Shown: one piece after another, positions 6,254 to 13,520 of the stretch
How positions within the stretch are numbered: position 1 is the stretch's first letter
How the letters are laid out: each line of letters opens with the position of its first letter
DNA from: JBKECO01 sp047974745
Lineage (GTDB): Bacteria > Bacillota > Clostridia > Lachnospirales > Lachnospiraceae
Length of the DNA: 21,200 bases
Assembly (NCBI GenBank): GCA_047974745.1
Contig: JBKECO010000045.1
Location: 1-21,200, forward strand
Reading direction: 5' to 3'
Position numbers and translations under genes: made by a program
The notes under the pieces: generated by a model
Databases searched by the model: none
Told to the model about the DNA's origin: nothing
The model's input: only the letters and a program-made list of their open reading frames with translations

Positions 6254-6973
6254 ATGAAATTAAGATCAGATACAATTTTGATTTCTGGAGGTTCATCTGG
6301 AATAGGTCTTGAAATGACCAGACAATTGATCGCATTGGGAAATACTGTAATTATTACAGGACGCGATATGGAGAAATTAGAAAAAGCGAAGCGGGAACTA
6401 CCCACAGTTCATATATATCAAAGTGATGTGAGTGATTCACAATCAATCGCGAATCTTTATTCAAAAGTTTCTACAGACTTCCCAAATCTAAATATATTGA
6501 TAAATAATGCTGGAATTATGCGTATAGTAGATTTTACCGATACACAGTACGAGAAGATCTGTAGTGAAATTGATGTTAACTTAAATGGACCGATTCGTAT
6601 GGTACACCAGTTTTTACCTCTTTTAATAAATAAGCCAGAAGCAGCCATTGTAAATGTGACGTCAGGGCTTGCTTTTATTACTTTTCCAAAAGCACCAATT
6701 TACAGTGCGGCAAAGGCTGGTTTTCATGCTTACACAAAGACCCTTCGTTTACAGCTGAAAGATACGAATGTTAAAGTGTTTGAACTTGCTCCACCAAAAA
6801 CATCAGCTGCATTGATAGATCGAACCGACCCTGAGGATGAAAAAAATAGCATGCCAACTATGGAAGTTACGAAAGTTGTTCGTATTGCAATTAAAAATAT
6901 TAAGAAGGATAAACTTGAAATTCTTCCAGGTCTGAGTAAAGTACTGAAACTGGCTGGGCGGTTTCAACTCTAA
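6254..6973 (+). CDS. Short-chain dehydrogenase/reductase (classical SDR, DltE-like)
   Basis: A 239-residue Rossmann oxidoreductase. The cofactor motif GGSSGIG is at 12-18, and ITGRD after the second strand suggests NADP(H) preference. NNAG follows strand 4. The catalytic triad is S137, Y150, K154 (YSAAK), with the usual Ser-12-Tyr-3-Lys spacing. The overall text resembles the DltE/YbbO group of SDRs found beside TetR regulators, but the substrate cannot be inferred. ATG 6254 is preferred over the GTG at 6239 because GAGG (6241-6244) lies 9 bases upstream. The gene converges with the TetR gene at 7021-7551, and a matching operator lies over its start site. It is therefore probably induced by the TetR ligand. 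Confidence 0.88.
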   Translation: MKLRSDTILISGGSSGIGLEMTRQLIALGNTVIITGRDMEKLEKAKRELPTVHIYQSDVSDSQSIANLYSKVSTDFPNLNILINNAGIMRIVDFTDTQYEKICSEIDVNLNGPIRMVHQFLPLLINKPEAAIVNVTSGLAFITFPKAPIYSAAKAGFHAYTKTLRLQLKDTNVKVFELAPPKTSAALIDRTDPEDEKNSMPTMEVTKVVRIAIKNIKKDKLEILPGLSKVLKLAGRFQL

Positions 6974-7020
6974 TTTTAGATGTTCAGGTTGCAAAAAAGT
7001 GTGATCATCAATATTTTTGA

Positions 7021-7551
7021 TTAGCAGGTAAATTCACTAATCAGTGTTGCCATTGTTTCAACACTATCTACGGTATCATTTGATACCCATTCTATCAGTA
7101 CATTATACAGTCCCCCTGCTTCAAATTGAGCAAAATAGGTACCATATTCTGGTGCGTTCTTTCCTTCAATACCTTTAAAAAAATCCAGTAAACTAGAATT
7201 CAGTTTTTGCCTAAAGATGTAGATTAGACCGGAATCCATCAGAATCTCGATAACTGCTTTTCGTTCTTTAAAGAAAGAAAAGAAGTTGCAAAGAATATCA
7301 TATTTGGAATGTTCTTTTAAATCTGAAAAACGACCATAGAAATCAGATACCATATCATCAAGATAGGTGGAAATGATGTCCTCTTTCGTTACGTAGTTCC
7401 TATAAAAAGCCATTCTTGAAACGCCAGCGACTTTTGTTATCTGAGTAATCGTTATTTCACTGAAATTTTTGTCATTCAATAATTTCAGCAATGCGGTAAC
7501 TATACTATCTTTGGTAATTTTCTTTTGTACCTCGGCATAGGAATCATGCAT
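7021..7551 (-). CDS. TetR/AcrR family transcriptional regulator
   Basis: A 176-residue regulator. Residues about 10-58 form the TetR DNA-binding domain (KDSIVTALLKLLNDKNFSEITITQITKVAGVSRMAFYRNY in sections), with the recognition helix VSRMAFYRNY. The rest is a ligand-binding helical domain of the short TetR_C type found in many Firmicute regulators. The minus-strand ATG has GGGAGG 8 bases upstream. Its promoter (TATAAT at 7609-7614, TTGTAA at 7633-7638, 18-bp spacer) has a 14-bp operator-like palindrome over the -35. A nearly identical site lies in the SDR promoter. The protein most likely represses itself and the SDR; the inducer is unknown. Confidence 0.9.
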   Translation of the reverse strand: MHDSYAEVQKKITKDSIVTALLKLLNDKNFSEITITQITKVAGVSRMAFYRNYVTKEDIISTYLDDMVSDFYGRFSDLKEHSKYDILCNFFSFFKERKAVIEILMDSGLIYIFRQKLNSSLLDFFKGIEGKNAPEYGTYFAQFEAGGLYNVLIEWVSNDTVDSVETMATLISEFTC

Positions 7552-7608
7552 AACAAATACCTCCCACTGTATGGATCCCCTTTCGTTTATGATTTTTTGA
7601 TATGGAGT

Positions 7609-7645
7609 ATTATAATATGAAAACGTAAAACGTTACAAGTGTTAC
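7609..7645 (-). promoter_or_regulatory. tetR promoter with operator overlapping the -35
   Basis: On the minus strand TTGTAA (7633-7638), 18 bp, TATAAT (7609-7614). The 14-bp GTTACAAGTGTTAC (7632-7645) covers the -35. It matches the SDR operator core GTTACATGTGTAAC at 12 of 14 positions and is itself an imperfect palindrome. Confidence 0.7.
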
Positions 7646-7655
7646 CTTCAGATCA

Positions 7656-7684
7656 TTGAAAACCCCGTTGAAAGAGTTTACAAT
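7656..7684 (+). promoter_or_regulatory. Promoter of the GH43 gene
   Basis: TTGAAA (7656-7661), exactly 17 bp, TACAAT (7679-7684), 42 bases before the GH43 start. The TetR operator ends 10 bases upstream of this -35, so the regulator could also affect this divergent promoter. Confidence 0.55.
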
Positions 7685-7726
7685 TGAATCAAGGAGCCGT
7701 TAAGTGAGAGTGTAAAGGAGAAGTCT

Positions 7727-9526
7727 ATGAAATATTACTGCAATCCGGTAAACATCAATTACCGCTATCAATTCAATGCGGATCAAAGGAGAAATGGGAT
7801 TGAGGTCGCAAGAGAGGCGGCTGATCCATCCATGATTTGCTTTCACGGAAAGTATTACATATTTGCATCCATGACTTTAGGTGTTTGGGAATCAGAAGAT
7901 TTAGTTTCATGGACAAACCACAGATTGCCTGATAGTCTTCCACTCTATGATTATGCACCAGATGTTCGTGTGATTGGAGATTATGTTTATTTTAGTGCAT
8001 CAAAACGAGGAGAAATCTGCAATTACTATCGAACCAAAGCTATAGTTGAGGGACCTTACGAGGAAATACCGGGAACCTTCGATTTCTGGGATCCACATCT
8101 GTATGCTGACGAAGATGGACGGATTTATTTTTACTGGGGATGCTCCAATATCACTCCAATTTGGGGTGTTGAATTAGATCTGGAGACAATGCAGCCAATT
8201 GGAGACAAAGTAGAACTTATTTCTGGAGATCCATATTCTATTGGTTATGAAAGAATGGGAGAAGATAATATTGAATTTCCGAAATCACAGGAAGAAATAG
8301 AGATTTCTTTTCAACAGTTTCTCGCATCACAGGGCAATAAGGAAGCAGATATTCCAGCTGATTTAGTTCCGCTCATCAAAGGAATGTTTTCTAGAAAGCC
8401 ATTTATCGAAGGGGCCTGGATGAATAAATATCAGGGGAAATATTACCTGCAATATGCGTGCCCTGGTACAGAATACAATATTTATGGGGATGGTGTATAT
8501 ATTTCAAACAGCCCACTTGGCCCATTTGAACTGGCAGAAAATAATCCATATTCTTATAAGCCAGGTGGGTTTGCCCCAGGTGCAGGTCACGGTTCAACAG
8601 AATGGGATTACCATGGCAATCTGTGGCATACAGGTACCATTCGAATTAGTGTGAATCATCAATTCGAACGGCGTGTCGGCATATGGCCAGCAGGTTTTGA
8701 TAAGGATGGTGAATTATTCTGTAATCAAAGATATGGAGATTGGCCACAGGCTGTTGATAATGGGAAAATGAAGCCTTGGGATAATCCGAAATGGTATCTG
8801 TTAAGCTATGGAAAGGCGGCGGAGGCATCTTCCAGTGAAGTAGGGCATGAGCCATCACTTGCTTTCAATGAAGATATTAAGTCATGGTGGAGAGCTTCAA
8901 CAACCCAAAAAGGGGAATGGATTCGGGTTGACCTGGGTGAAATTTTTGATGTAAATGCCATCCAGATTAATTTTGCGGATGATAAAATCGAAATTCCTAC
9001 ACCCGGTACAATTCGTGGAACAACTCAGGCTCGCTACATTGAAGAGGCCGATCTCGTGACAAGATGGATACTGGAGGGATCCGCAGATGGCAAAAATTAC
9101 TTTGTGATTGAAGATAAATCTGAGGTTTATACAGAGTTATCACATGATTTTCTAGTGAGAGAGGATGGAATACAAGCCAGGTATCTAAAATTAACGATTT
9201 TAGAAGTACCATATGATCAGAAACCATGCATATCAGGACTACGTGTGTTTGGAAAAGGTCATGGGGAAAAGCCGAAAGTGCCAACGTTTACGGCGCTGAG
9301 AACAAATGATCTTGATATGCAGGTGGAAATTGAGCAAAACGAAGTCATGGGATACAACATATTATGGGGACATACACCAGATAAGTTATATCACAGCTAT
9401 ATGGTATTTGGTGCAACCCAGAGGATTGGGGCACTCATCAAAGACAAACAGTATTATGTTCGAGTGGATGCATTTAATGAAAATGGAATTACCGAAGGAA
9501 CGACAGTATTGCTAGAAAAAAAGTGA
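7727..9526 (+). CDS. Family 43 glycoside hydrolase with F5/8 type C and FN3-like domains
   Basis: A 599-residue protein. Residues 1 to about 350 are a GH43 five-bladed propeller: REAADPSMI supplies the probable catalytic base (D33), APDVRV (D79) and FWDPHLY (D122) follow, and FIEGAWMNKYQGKYYL gives the probable acid (E228). Residues about 355-505 are a discoidin-like F5/8 type C domain (GEWIRVDLGE, ARYLKLTI, GLRVFG). Residues about 515-599 resemble FN3. GH43 enzymes act on beta-xylosides, alpha-arabinosides or related glycans; the exact activity is not readable. There is no signal peptide or anchor, so it is probably cytoplasmic and acts on imported oligosaccharides. AAGGAG (7715-7720) stands 6 bases before the ATG. 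No transporter is nearby. Confidence 0.88.
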   Translation: MKYYCNPVNINYRYQFNADQRRNGIEVAREAADPSMICFHGKYYIFASMTLGVWESEDLVSWTNHRLPDSLPLYDYAPDVRVIGDYVYFSASKRGEICNYYRTKAIVEGPYEEIPGTFDFWDPHLYADEDGRIYFYWGCSNITPIWGVELDLETMQPIGDKVELISGDPYSIGYERMGEDNIEFPKSQEEIEISFQQFLASQGNKEADIPADLVPLIKGMFSRKPFIEGAWMNKYQGKYYLQYACPGTEYNIYGDGVYISNSPLGPFELAENNPYSYKPGGFAPGAGHGSTEWDYHGNLWHTGTIRISVNHQFERRVGIWPAGFDKDGELFCNQRYGDWPQAVDNGKMKPWDNPKWYLLSYGKAAEASSSEVGHEPSLAFNEDIKSWWRASTTQKGEWIRVDLGEIFDVNAIQINFADDKIEIPTPGTIRGTTQARYIEEADLVTRWILEGSADGKNYFVIEDKSEVYTELSHDFLVREDGIQARYLKLTILEVPYDQKPCISGLRVFGKGHGEKPKVPTFTALRTNDLDMQVEIEQNEVMGYNILWGHTPDKLYHSYMVFGATQRIGALIKDKQYYVRVDAFNENGITEGTTVLLEKK

Positions 9527-9540
9527 TATCATGTCATAAG

Positions 9541-9585
9541 ATCCCGTATTTCTGCAAATCCCAATTGCAGTAGTGCGGGATTTTG
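9541..9585 (+). terminator. Terminator after the GH43 gene
   Basis: A two-part hairpin: ATCCCG (9541-9546) with CGGGAT (9576-9581), and inside it CTGCAA (9552-9557) with TTGCAG (9565-9570), followed by a short T-run. Confidence 0.65.
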
Positions 9586-9642
9586 TAATCTGCCACAATT
9601 CATTACAAGAGCATGGACTTCGAAGACCAGATGGAGACCCTA

Positions 9643-9671
9643 TTGACAATATAACTAATTAGTAGTAATAT
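9643..9671 (+). promoter_or_regulatory. marR promoter with MarR-type operator
   Basis: Consensus TTGACA (9643-9648), a 17-bp spacer and TAATAT (9666-9671). The spacer contains the 10-bp palindrome ACTAATTAGT (9654-9663), which recurs within a longer palindrome before the pirin gene. The -10 ends 6 bases before the marR ATG, so the transcript probably starts at the start codon. Confidence 0.8.
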
Positions 9672-9677
9672 GATCAT

Positions 9678-10118
9678 ATGAATAAGAAATCATATGGCGA
9701 AGAAAACAATCTCAACTTAAGAGTCTTGATAGCTTTAAGCAGGACAACACTTACGGTTCATAGAAGATCAGCTGAAATATTTCAGAAGGAAGGACTGACG
9801 ATAGCACAATTTGGTGTCCTTGAGGCCTTGTACCACAAGGGTCCACTCATGATATCCCAGATCATCCAAAGCCTTTTGTCCACAGGAGGGAATATTACAG
9901 TTGTTGTAAAAAATCTTGAAAGGAATCAACTTGTTGAAAGGTGTGTCAATCCTGAGGATCAAAGATCCAGTTTAATATCAATCACAGAGGCAGGGAAGAA
10001 AAAAGTAGAACAGATCTTCCCCGAGCACTTATTGGATCTGGAAAAAAGCTTTGAACATCTATCCTCGGAAGATAAGAAAGCACTCCTGACGATCCTCAAC
10101 AAAGCTGGTCTGAAATAG
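9678..10118 (+). CDS. MarR family winged-helix transcriptional regulator
   Basis: A 146-residue MarR protein. LTIAQFGVLEALYHKGPLMI begins the winged helix, followed by the recognition region (LSTGGNITVVVKNLE) and the wing with the family motif NPEDQRSSLISITEAGKK (D.R...v.lT..G). The HTH spans roughly residues 35-110, with flanking dimerisation helices. No cysteine sensor pair is obvious. The promoter abuts the start codon and no ribosome binding site lies upstream, so the mRNA looks leaderless. Matching palindromes lie in its own promoter and before the pirin gene 118 bases downstream. It probably represses both and responds to an aromatic or redox signal, as many MarR-pirin pairs are thought to do (inference). 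Confidence 0.9.
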   Translation: MNKKSYGEENNLNLRVLIALSRTTLTVHRRSAEIFQKEGLTIAQFGVLEALYHKGPLMISQIIQSLLSTGGNITVVVKNLERNQLVERCVNPEDQRSSLISITEAGKKKVEQIFPEHLLDLEKSFEHLSSEDKKALLTILNKAGLK

Positions 10119-10133
10119 AAAAATTTTGCCATA

Positions 10134-10151
10134 TATTACTAATTAGTAATA
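10134..10151. promoter_or_regulatory. MarR operator upstream of the pirin gene
   Basis: TATTACTAATTAGTAATA is a perfect 18-bp palindrome whose core ACTAATTAGT is identical to the palindrome in the marR promoter. TTGCCA (10126-10131) just upstream could be a -35; the -10 is less clear. Confidence 0.7.
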
Positions 10152-10236
10152 AAAGATCGAATTATGAGGTTGGATTACAGCTATAGTACTTCGCAATGAT
10201 TTAATTTGGAAACTTTTGAGAAAAGGAGTGAACAAT

Positions 10237-11115
10237 ATGTTAAAAAACAGAGCAATTGAAAAGATTTTCACAGGACCTCGTACACATTGGGTAGGTAATG
10301 GTTTTGAGGTAAGCAATTACTTCCCATCAGGGCAGAACCTACTGGAACGATTTACACCATTTATTCTATTGGATTACAATGCTCCAAGAGAATTCACCCC
10401 AAGTGAGACTCCGAGAGGTGTAGGTCAGCATCCTCATAGAGGATTTGAAACCGTTACCTTTGCTTTCGAAGGTGCTATTGAACACCATGATAACAAAGGA
10501 AACCATGGTATCATATATCCTGGTGATGTGCAGTGGATGACTGCTGCTTCTGGGATCATGCACAAGGAATACCATGAAAAAGAATTTAGCAAAAAAGGCG
10601 GTGTATTTCATATGATACAGCTTTGGGTGAATCTTCCCAAGAAGTATAAAATGACTGAACCTGCCTACCAGGCGATGACAAAGGAGCAAATGGGTAAAGT
10701 CGTGCTCCCAGATGGTCAGGGATCTGTTACAGTTGTTGCGGGAGCTTATGATGGAGTAGTGGGGCCAGCAAAATCCTTCACACCAATGAACATATATACG
10801 ATTGATTTAAAGAAAGGTGGCACCGTCGCACTGACAGAACCAGGCGATTACAATCTTGGTATACTGATCCTCAGCGGAGATGTAAAAGTAAACAGTGAGG
10901 ACTGTAAGGCAAAGGATTTTGTTCTCTTTCAAAATGAGGAAGGTGAAGTATCGATCACTGCAGAACATAACGATGCAAAGATATTTGTCTTAAGTGGAGA
11001 GCCAGTCAATGAACCGATTGCAGCAGGTGGTCCATTTGTAATGAACACAAGAGAAGAACTCCAGCAGGCAAATGAAGACTTTAACAATGGGAAGTTTGGT
11101 ACATTTGATTTTTAA
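10237..11115 (+). CDS. Pirin family protein
   Basis: A 292-residue bicupin of the pirin family. The N-terminal cupin has the metal-binding set H65 and H67 (HPHRGFETV), H109 and E111 (GIMHKE), equivalent to the Fe site of human pirin. The C-terminal cupin (about 170-275) lacks such ligands, as usual. The tail holds the Pirin_C-like GEPVNEPIAAGGPFVMNT. Bacterial pirins include quercetin 2,3-dioxygenases and redox-linked proteins of unsettled role, so the reaction is left open. ATG 10237 has AAGGAG 8 bases ahead; an upstream in-frame start at 10216 would include the ribosome binding site and is rejected. The gene is probably under the MarR operator at 10134 and ends with its own terminator. Confidence 0.93.
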   Translation: MLKNRAIEKIFTGPRTHWVGNGFEVSNYFPSGQNLLERFTPFILLDYNAPREFTPSETPRGVGQHPHRGFETVTFAFEGAIEHHDNKGNHGIIYPGDVQWMTAASGIMHKEYHEKEFSKKGGVFHMIQLWVNLPKKYKMTEPAYQAMTKEQMGKVVLPDGQGSVTVVAGAYDGVVGPAKSFTPMNIYTIDLKKGGTVALTEPGDYNLGILILSGDVKVNSEDCKAKDFVLFQNEEGEVSITAEHNDAKIFVLSGEPVNEPIAAGGPFVMNTREELQQANEDFNNGKFGTFDF

Positions 11116-11149
11116 AAGGTTTGATCTTTCAATTTAGTATGTAAACACA

Positions 11150-11187
11150 AATACAGCTTTCACATAAGTGGGAGCTGTATTTTCTTT
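11150..11187 (+). terminator. Terminator after the pirin gene
   Basis: AATACAGCT (11150-11158) and AGCTGTATT (11173-11181) form a perfect 9-bp stem; CAC/GTG can extend it inside the loop. TTCTTTT follows. Confidence 0.85.
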
Positions 11188-11214
11188 TGAAATATGTCAC
11201 CTGCGTCAATCAGG

Positions 11215-11261
11215 TTTACAAAAATATCTGTTGCATGGTATAATGTGTTAACGTTAACACA
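11215..11261 (+). promoter_or_regulatory. lacI-type gene promoter with autoregulatory operator
   Basis: TTTACA (11215-11220), an 18-bp spacer and perfect TATAAT (11239-11244). The perfect 18-bp palindrome TGTGTTAACGTTAACACA (11244-11261) begins at the last base of the -10 and covers the start site. With its central CpG dyad it is the classic form of a LacI-family operator. Confidence 0.82.
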
Positions 11262-11280
11262 CCGAAAGGAGCTGCATTCC

Positions 11281-12282
11281 ATGTTGAAAATGAATGATAT
11301 TGCAGACCTGGCAGGAGTATCGATTGCGACAGTAGGACGTGTCATTCACAACAGTGGTTATGTGTCACAGGAAAACCGCAATAAAATCGAACGGATCATA
11401 AGCGAGAAGGGTTATATACCCAATCGAACTGCCCAGGAACTCAAGGGAAGTAAAAGTAAGCTGATCGGACATTTAACAATTTTTAATTCGAATATGCTGT
11501 ATGAGGAAATCGCAAAATCGATAAACATACAAGCCCGTAAGCTGGGATACCAGATCATAACTATTGTAGTCGAACGGGAACCAGAGGAAGCGAAGCGACA
11601 GATCCAAGAACTGATCAGCCGCCAGGTCGATGGCTTGATCATAACGTCGAATCCCTTCATAAAAAAGGAACATATTACTTTACTTGAGAAAGCCCAAATA
11701 CCATTCGTGTTCGTGGAGAGGGAATTTGCCTGTAACAAATATGATTTTATTCAAGTAGATGATCTTGCTGGTTCAACAGAGGCAGTAAATCGTATAATTT
11801 CATACGGACATAAAGAGATTGGATTTATCGGACTTACGCCAAAACATGAAGTAGAGCACCTCAGATTAGAGGGATATAGGCAGGCAATTTCGATAGCAGG
11901 AATCATACCAGATGATAACCGGATCTACTTAGCCAACGAGTATACTGTGGAAGAAGGAAAACAGGCAGCGAAGCATATTTTTCGAGCAGATCCAAAGGTA
12001 ACAGCAATTTTTGCCACATCAGATATATTAGTCTGTGGTGTGCTTCAGCATTGTTATGAAGAGCAGATCAGAGTGCCACAGGAACTTTCTATTATTGGAT
12101 ATGATAATACCTTGTCTGCCTTTACTGCTCCAGGAATCAGTTCAATGAAGCTGCCATTGGAAGAGATCGCAGTGCAGGCAATGGATCTGCTGATGACTCG
12201 AACGAAAGATCCAGAGCGTGAACCGGTTCGATATACTGTAAGACCGATTTTTATAGATAGAAGAAGTATAGCGCCAAGATAA
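11281..12282 (+). CDS. LacI family transcriptional regulator
   Basis: A 333-residue repressor. Residues 1-48 are the LacI HTH (MNDIADLAGVSIATVGRVI) with the hinge NSGYVSQENRNKIERII. The second recognition-helix serine is replaced by glycine (ATVGRV rather than ATVSRV). The rest is a periplasmic-binding-protein-like effector domain (LIGHLTIFNS, DGLIITSN, GHKEIGFIGL, AIFATSDILVCGVLQ, LSIIGYDNT). The effector is probably a sugar or its phosphate. ATG 11281 is chosen because MLKMNDIADLAG fits family starts and AAGGAG lies upstream; a longer frame would run into the promoter and operator. The downstream sugar-type genes on the same strand, 79 bases away, are its probable targets besides itself. 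Confidence 0.92.
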   Translation: MLKMNDIADLAGVSIATVGRVIHNSGYVSQENRNKIERIISEKGYIPNRTAQELKGSKSKLIGHLTIFNSNMLYEEIAKSINIQARKLGYQIITIVVEREPEEAKRQIQELISRQVDGLIITSNPFIKKEHITLLEKAQIPFVFVEREFACNKYDFIQVDDLAGSTEAVNRIISYGHKEIGFIGLTPKHEVEHLRLEGYRQAISIAGIIPDDNRIYLANEYTVEEGKQAAKHIFRADPKVTAIFATSDILVCGVLQHCYEEQIRVPQELSIIGYDNTLSAFTAPGISSMKLPLEEIAVQAMDLLMTRTKDPEREPVRYTVRPIFIDRRSIAPR

Positions 12283-12326
12283 GTAGTGCCAAGATTATAG
12301 TTTTAAACAGGGTGTTTTGATACCTT

Positions 12327-12340
12327 AACTAATGTTAGTT
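12327..12340. promoter_or_regulatory. 14-bp palindrome before the oxidoreductase gene
   Basis: AACTAATGTTAGTT is an inverted repeat with 6-bp arms, preceded by TTGATA (12317-12322). It differs from both the LacI palindrome upstream and the MarR site, so its binding protein is unclear. Confidence 0.3.
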
Positions 12341-12361
12341 CACAAAATCAGAGGAATTCTT

Positions 12362-13507
12362 ATGAACGAGTTACCTGGAAAAATGAAAACGGCAATCATA
12401 GGCTGTGGGATGATCAGCAAAGCATATCTGGACACACTCACACAGAAATTTTCAATTATTGATGTGACGGCGTGCTGTGATCTGAATGAGGAGAAGGCGA
12501 AAGAGACAGCCGACACCTATGGTCTTACAGTTATGTCCATGAGTGAGATAATGAAGGATTCTGCCATTGAGCTTGTGATCAATCTGACGACTTCTCCAGC
12601 GCACTATACGATCAATAAGCAACTCTTAAAGGCAGATAAACATGTCTATACTGAGAAGATTTTATCGATCGAGCTTGAAGAAGCAAAAGAACTGGTAGAG
12701 CTCGCGAATGAGAGAGGTAGATATCTGGGAGTGGCACCGGATACCTTTCTGGGTTCCGCTATTCAGACAGCAAAATTTGCGGTTGATTCCGGGATGATCG
12801 GAGAAGTAACTTCATGCTATGGCGTTTTGACAAGGAACCAGCTCTTGTCCTCAGCGATCTTTTCTTCCAGACTGAAGAAGGGTGCGGGAATTGGCTTTGA
12901 TGTAGGAATCTATTACGTGACAGCACTATTGAATATCATTGGCCCTGTCAGAACTGTAACAGGCTTTATTGAGACAAGAAATCCCATACAGAAGGGGAAA
13001 TTCATCAGCAATTTTGGTAAGGAGCTTGTGATCGAATCCGAGAATCTGGTAGCCGGGAGTCTGCAGTTTAAAAATGGTGCAGTAGGTAGTCTTTTATTTG
13101 ATTCCAATTCGGTATTTTCCTTCCCGGAAAGACCAGCACTGACGATTCATGGCACACTTGGAATACTTTATATGAGTGATCCGAATATGTTCGGCGGAGA
13201 TGTCCGCATTCTACTTTATGGAGAAGATGAAGTGCGTATCCTGCCACAATGCCATCCCTTCAGAGAAGAGTGCCGAGGACTTGGAGCAGCCGAAATGGCC
13301 TGGTCAATCAGACTGGGAAGAGCAAACAGAGCGAGTAAGGAATTGGGGTATCATGCCCTTGAGGTTCTGCACGGAATTAAGATCAGCTCTGAAAGCAGAC
13401 AATTCTATGAGATGAAATCTGACTTTGAGATACCAAAAGCTCTGGAACGTGGATTTCATTCAGCAGTTCCAATTCCAGTCATTGAAGAGAGCGTCATTGC
13501 ATTTTAA
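12362..13507 (+). CDS. Gfo/Idh/MocA family oxidoreductase
   Basis: A 381-residue NAD(P)-dependent dehydrogenase family member. The N-terminal Rossmann domain opens with TAIIGCGMISKAYLDTL, and TTSPAHYTINKQLLKADKHVYTEKILS occupies the place of the usual EKP motif, here EKI. The C-terminal alpha/beta domain has GAGIGFDVGIYYVTALLNI, the family D-x-G-x-Y catalytic segment, and a beta sheet region. Members oxidise or epimerise sugars, sugar phosphates and inositols. ATG 12362 has GAGG 7 bases upstream; an in-frame ATG at 12332 overlaps the palindrome. The next gene, a TIM-barrel/propeller fusion, follows after 13 bases, so the two are one operon. The pairing of an Idh-type dehydrogenase with an isomerase/epimerase domain suggests conversion of an unusual sugar or inositol. 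Confidence 0.9.
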   Translation: MNELPGKMKTAIIGCGMISKAYLDTLTQKFSIIDVTACCDLNEEKAKETADTYGLTVMSMSEIMKDSAIELVINLTTSPAHYTINKQLLKADKHVYTEKILSIELEEAKELVELANERGRYLGVAPDTFLGSAIQTAKFAVDSGMIGEVTSCYGVLTRNQLLSSAIFSSRLKKGAGIGFDVGIYYVTALLNIIGPVRTVTGFIETRNPIQKGKFISNFGKELVIESENLVAGSLQFKNGAVGSLLFDSNSVFSFPERPALTIHGTLGILYMSDPNMFGGDVRILLYGEDEVRILPQCHPFREECRGLGAAEMAWSIRLGRANRASKELGYHALEVLHGIKISSESRQFYEMKSDFEIPKALERGFHSAVPIPVIEESVIAF

Positions 13508-13520
13508 AAAGGAGGAGACT

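Noticed and set aside
7000..7020. ATCAA/TTGAT stem between the convergent SDR and tetR genes as a shared terminator
   Set aside because: Only five A/T-rich pairs and no proper T-run; too weak to call.
8997..9284. A 95-codon minus-strand frame inside the GH43 gene
   Set aside because: No ribosome binding site or family features; it overlaps the well-supported F5/8 domain coding region.
10366..10689. A 107-codon minus-strand frame inside the pirin gene
   Set aside because: It is antisense to the conserved metal-binding cupin and has no independent support.
11412..11738. A 108-codon minus-strand frame inside the lacI-type gene
   Set aside because: It is the antisense shadow of a well-recognised LacI effector domain.
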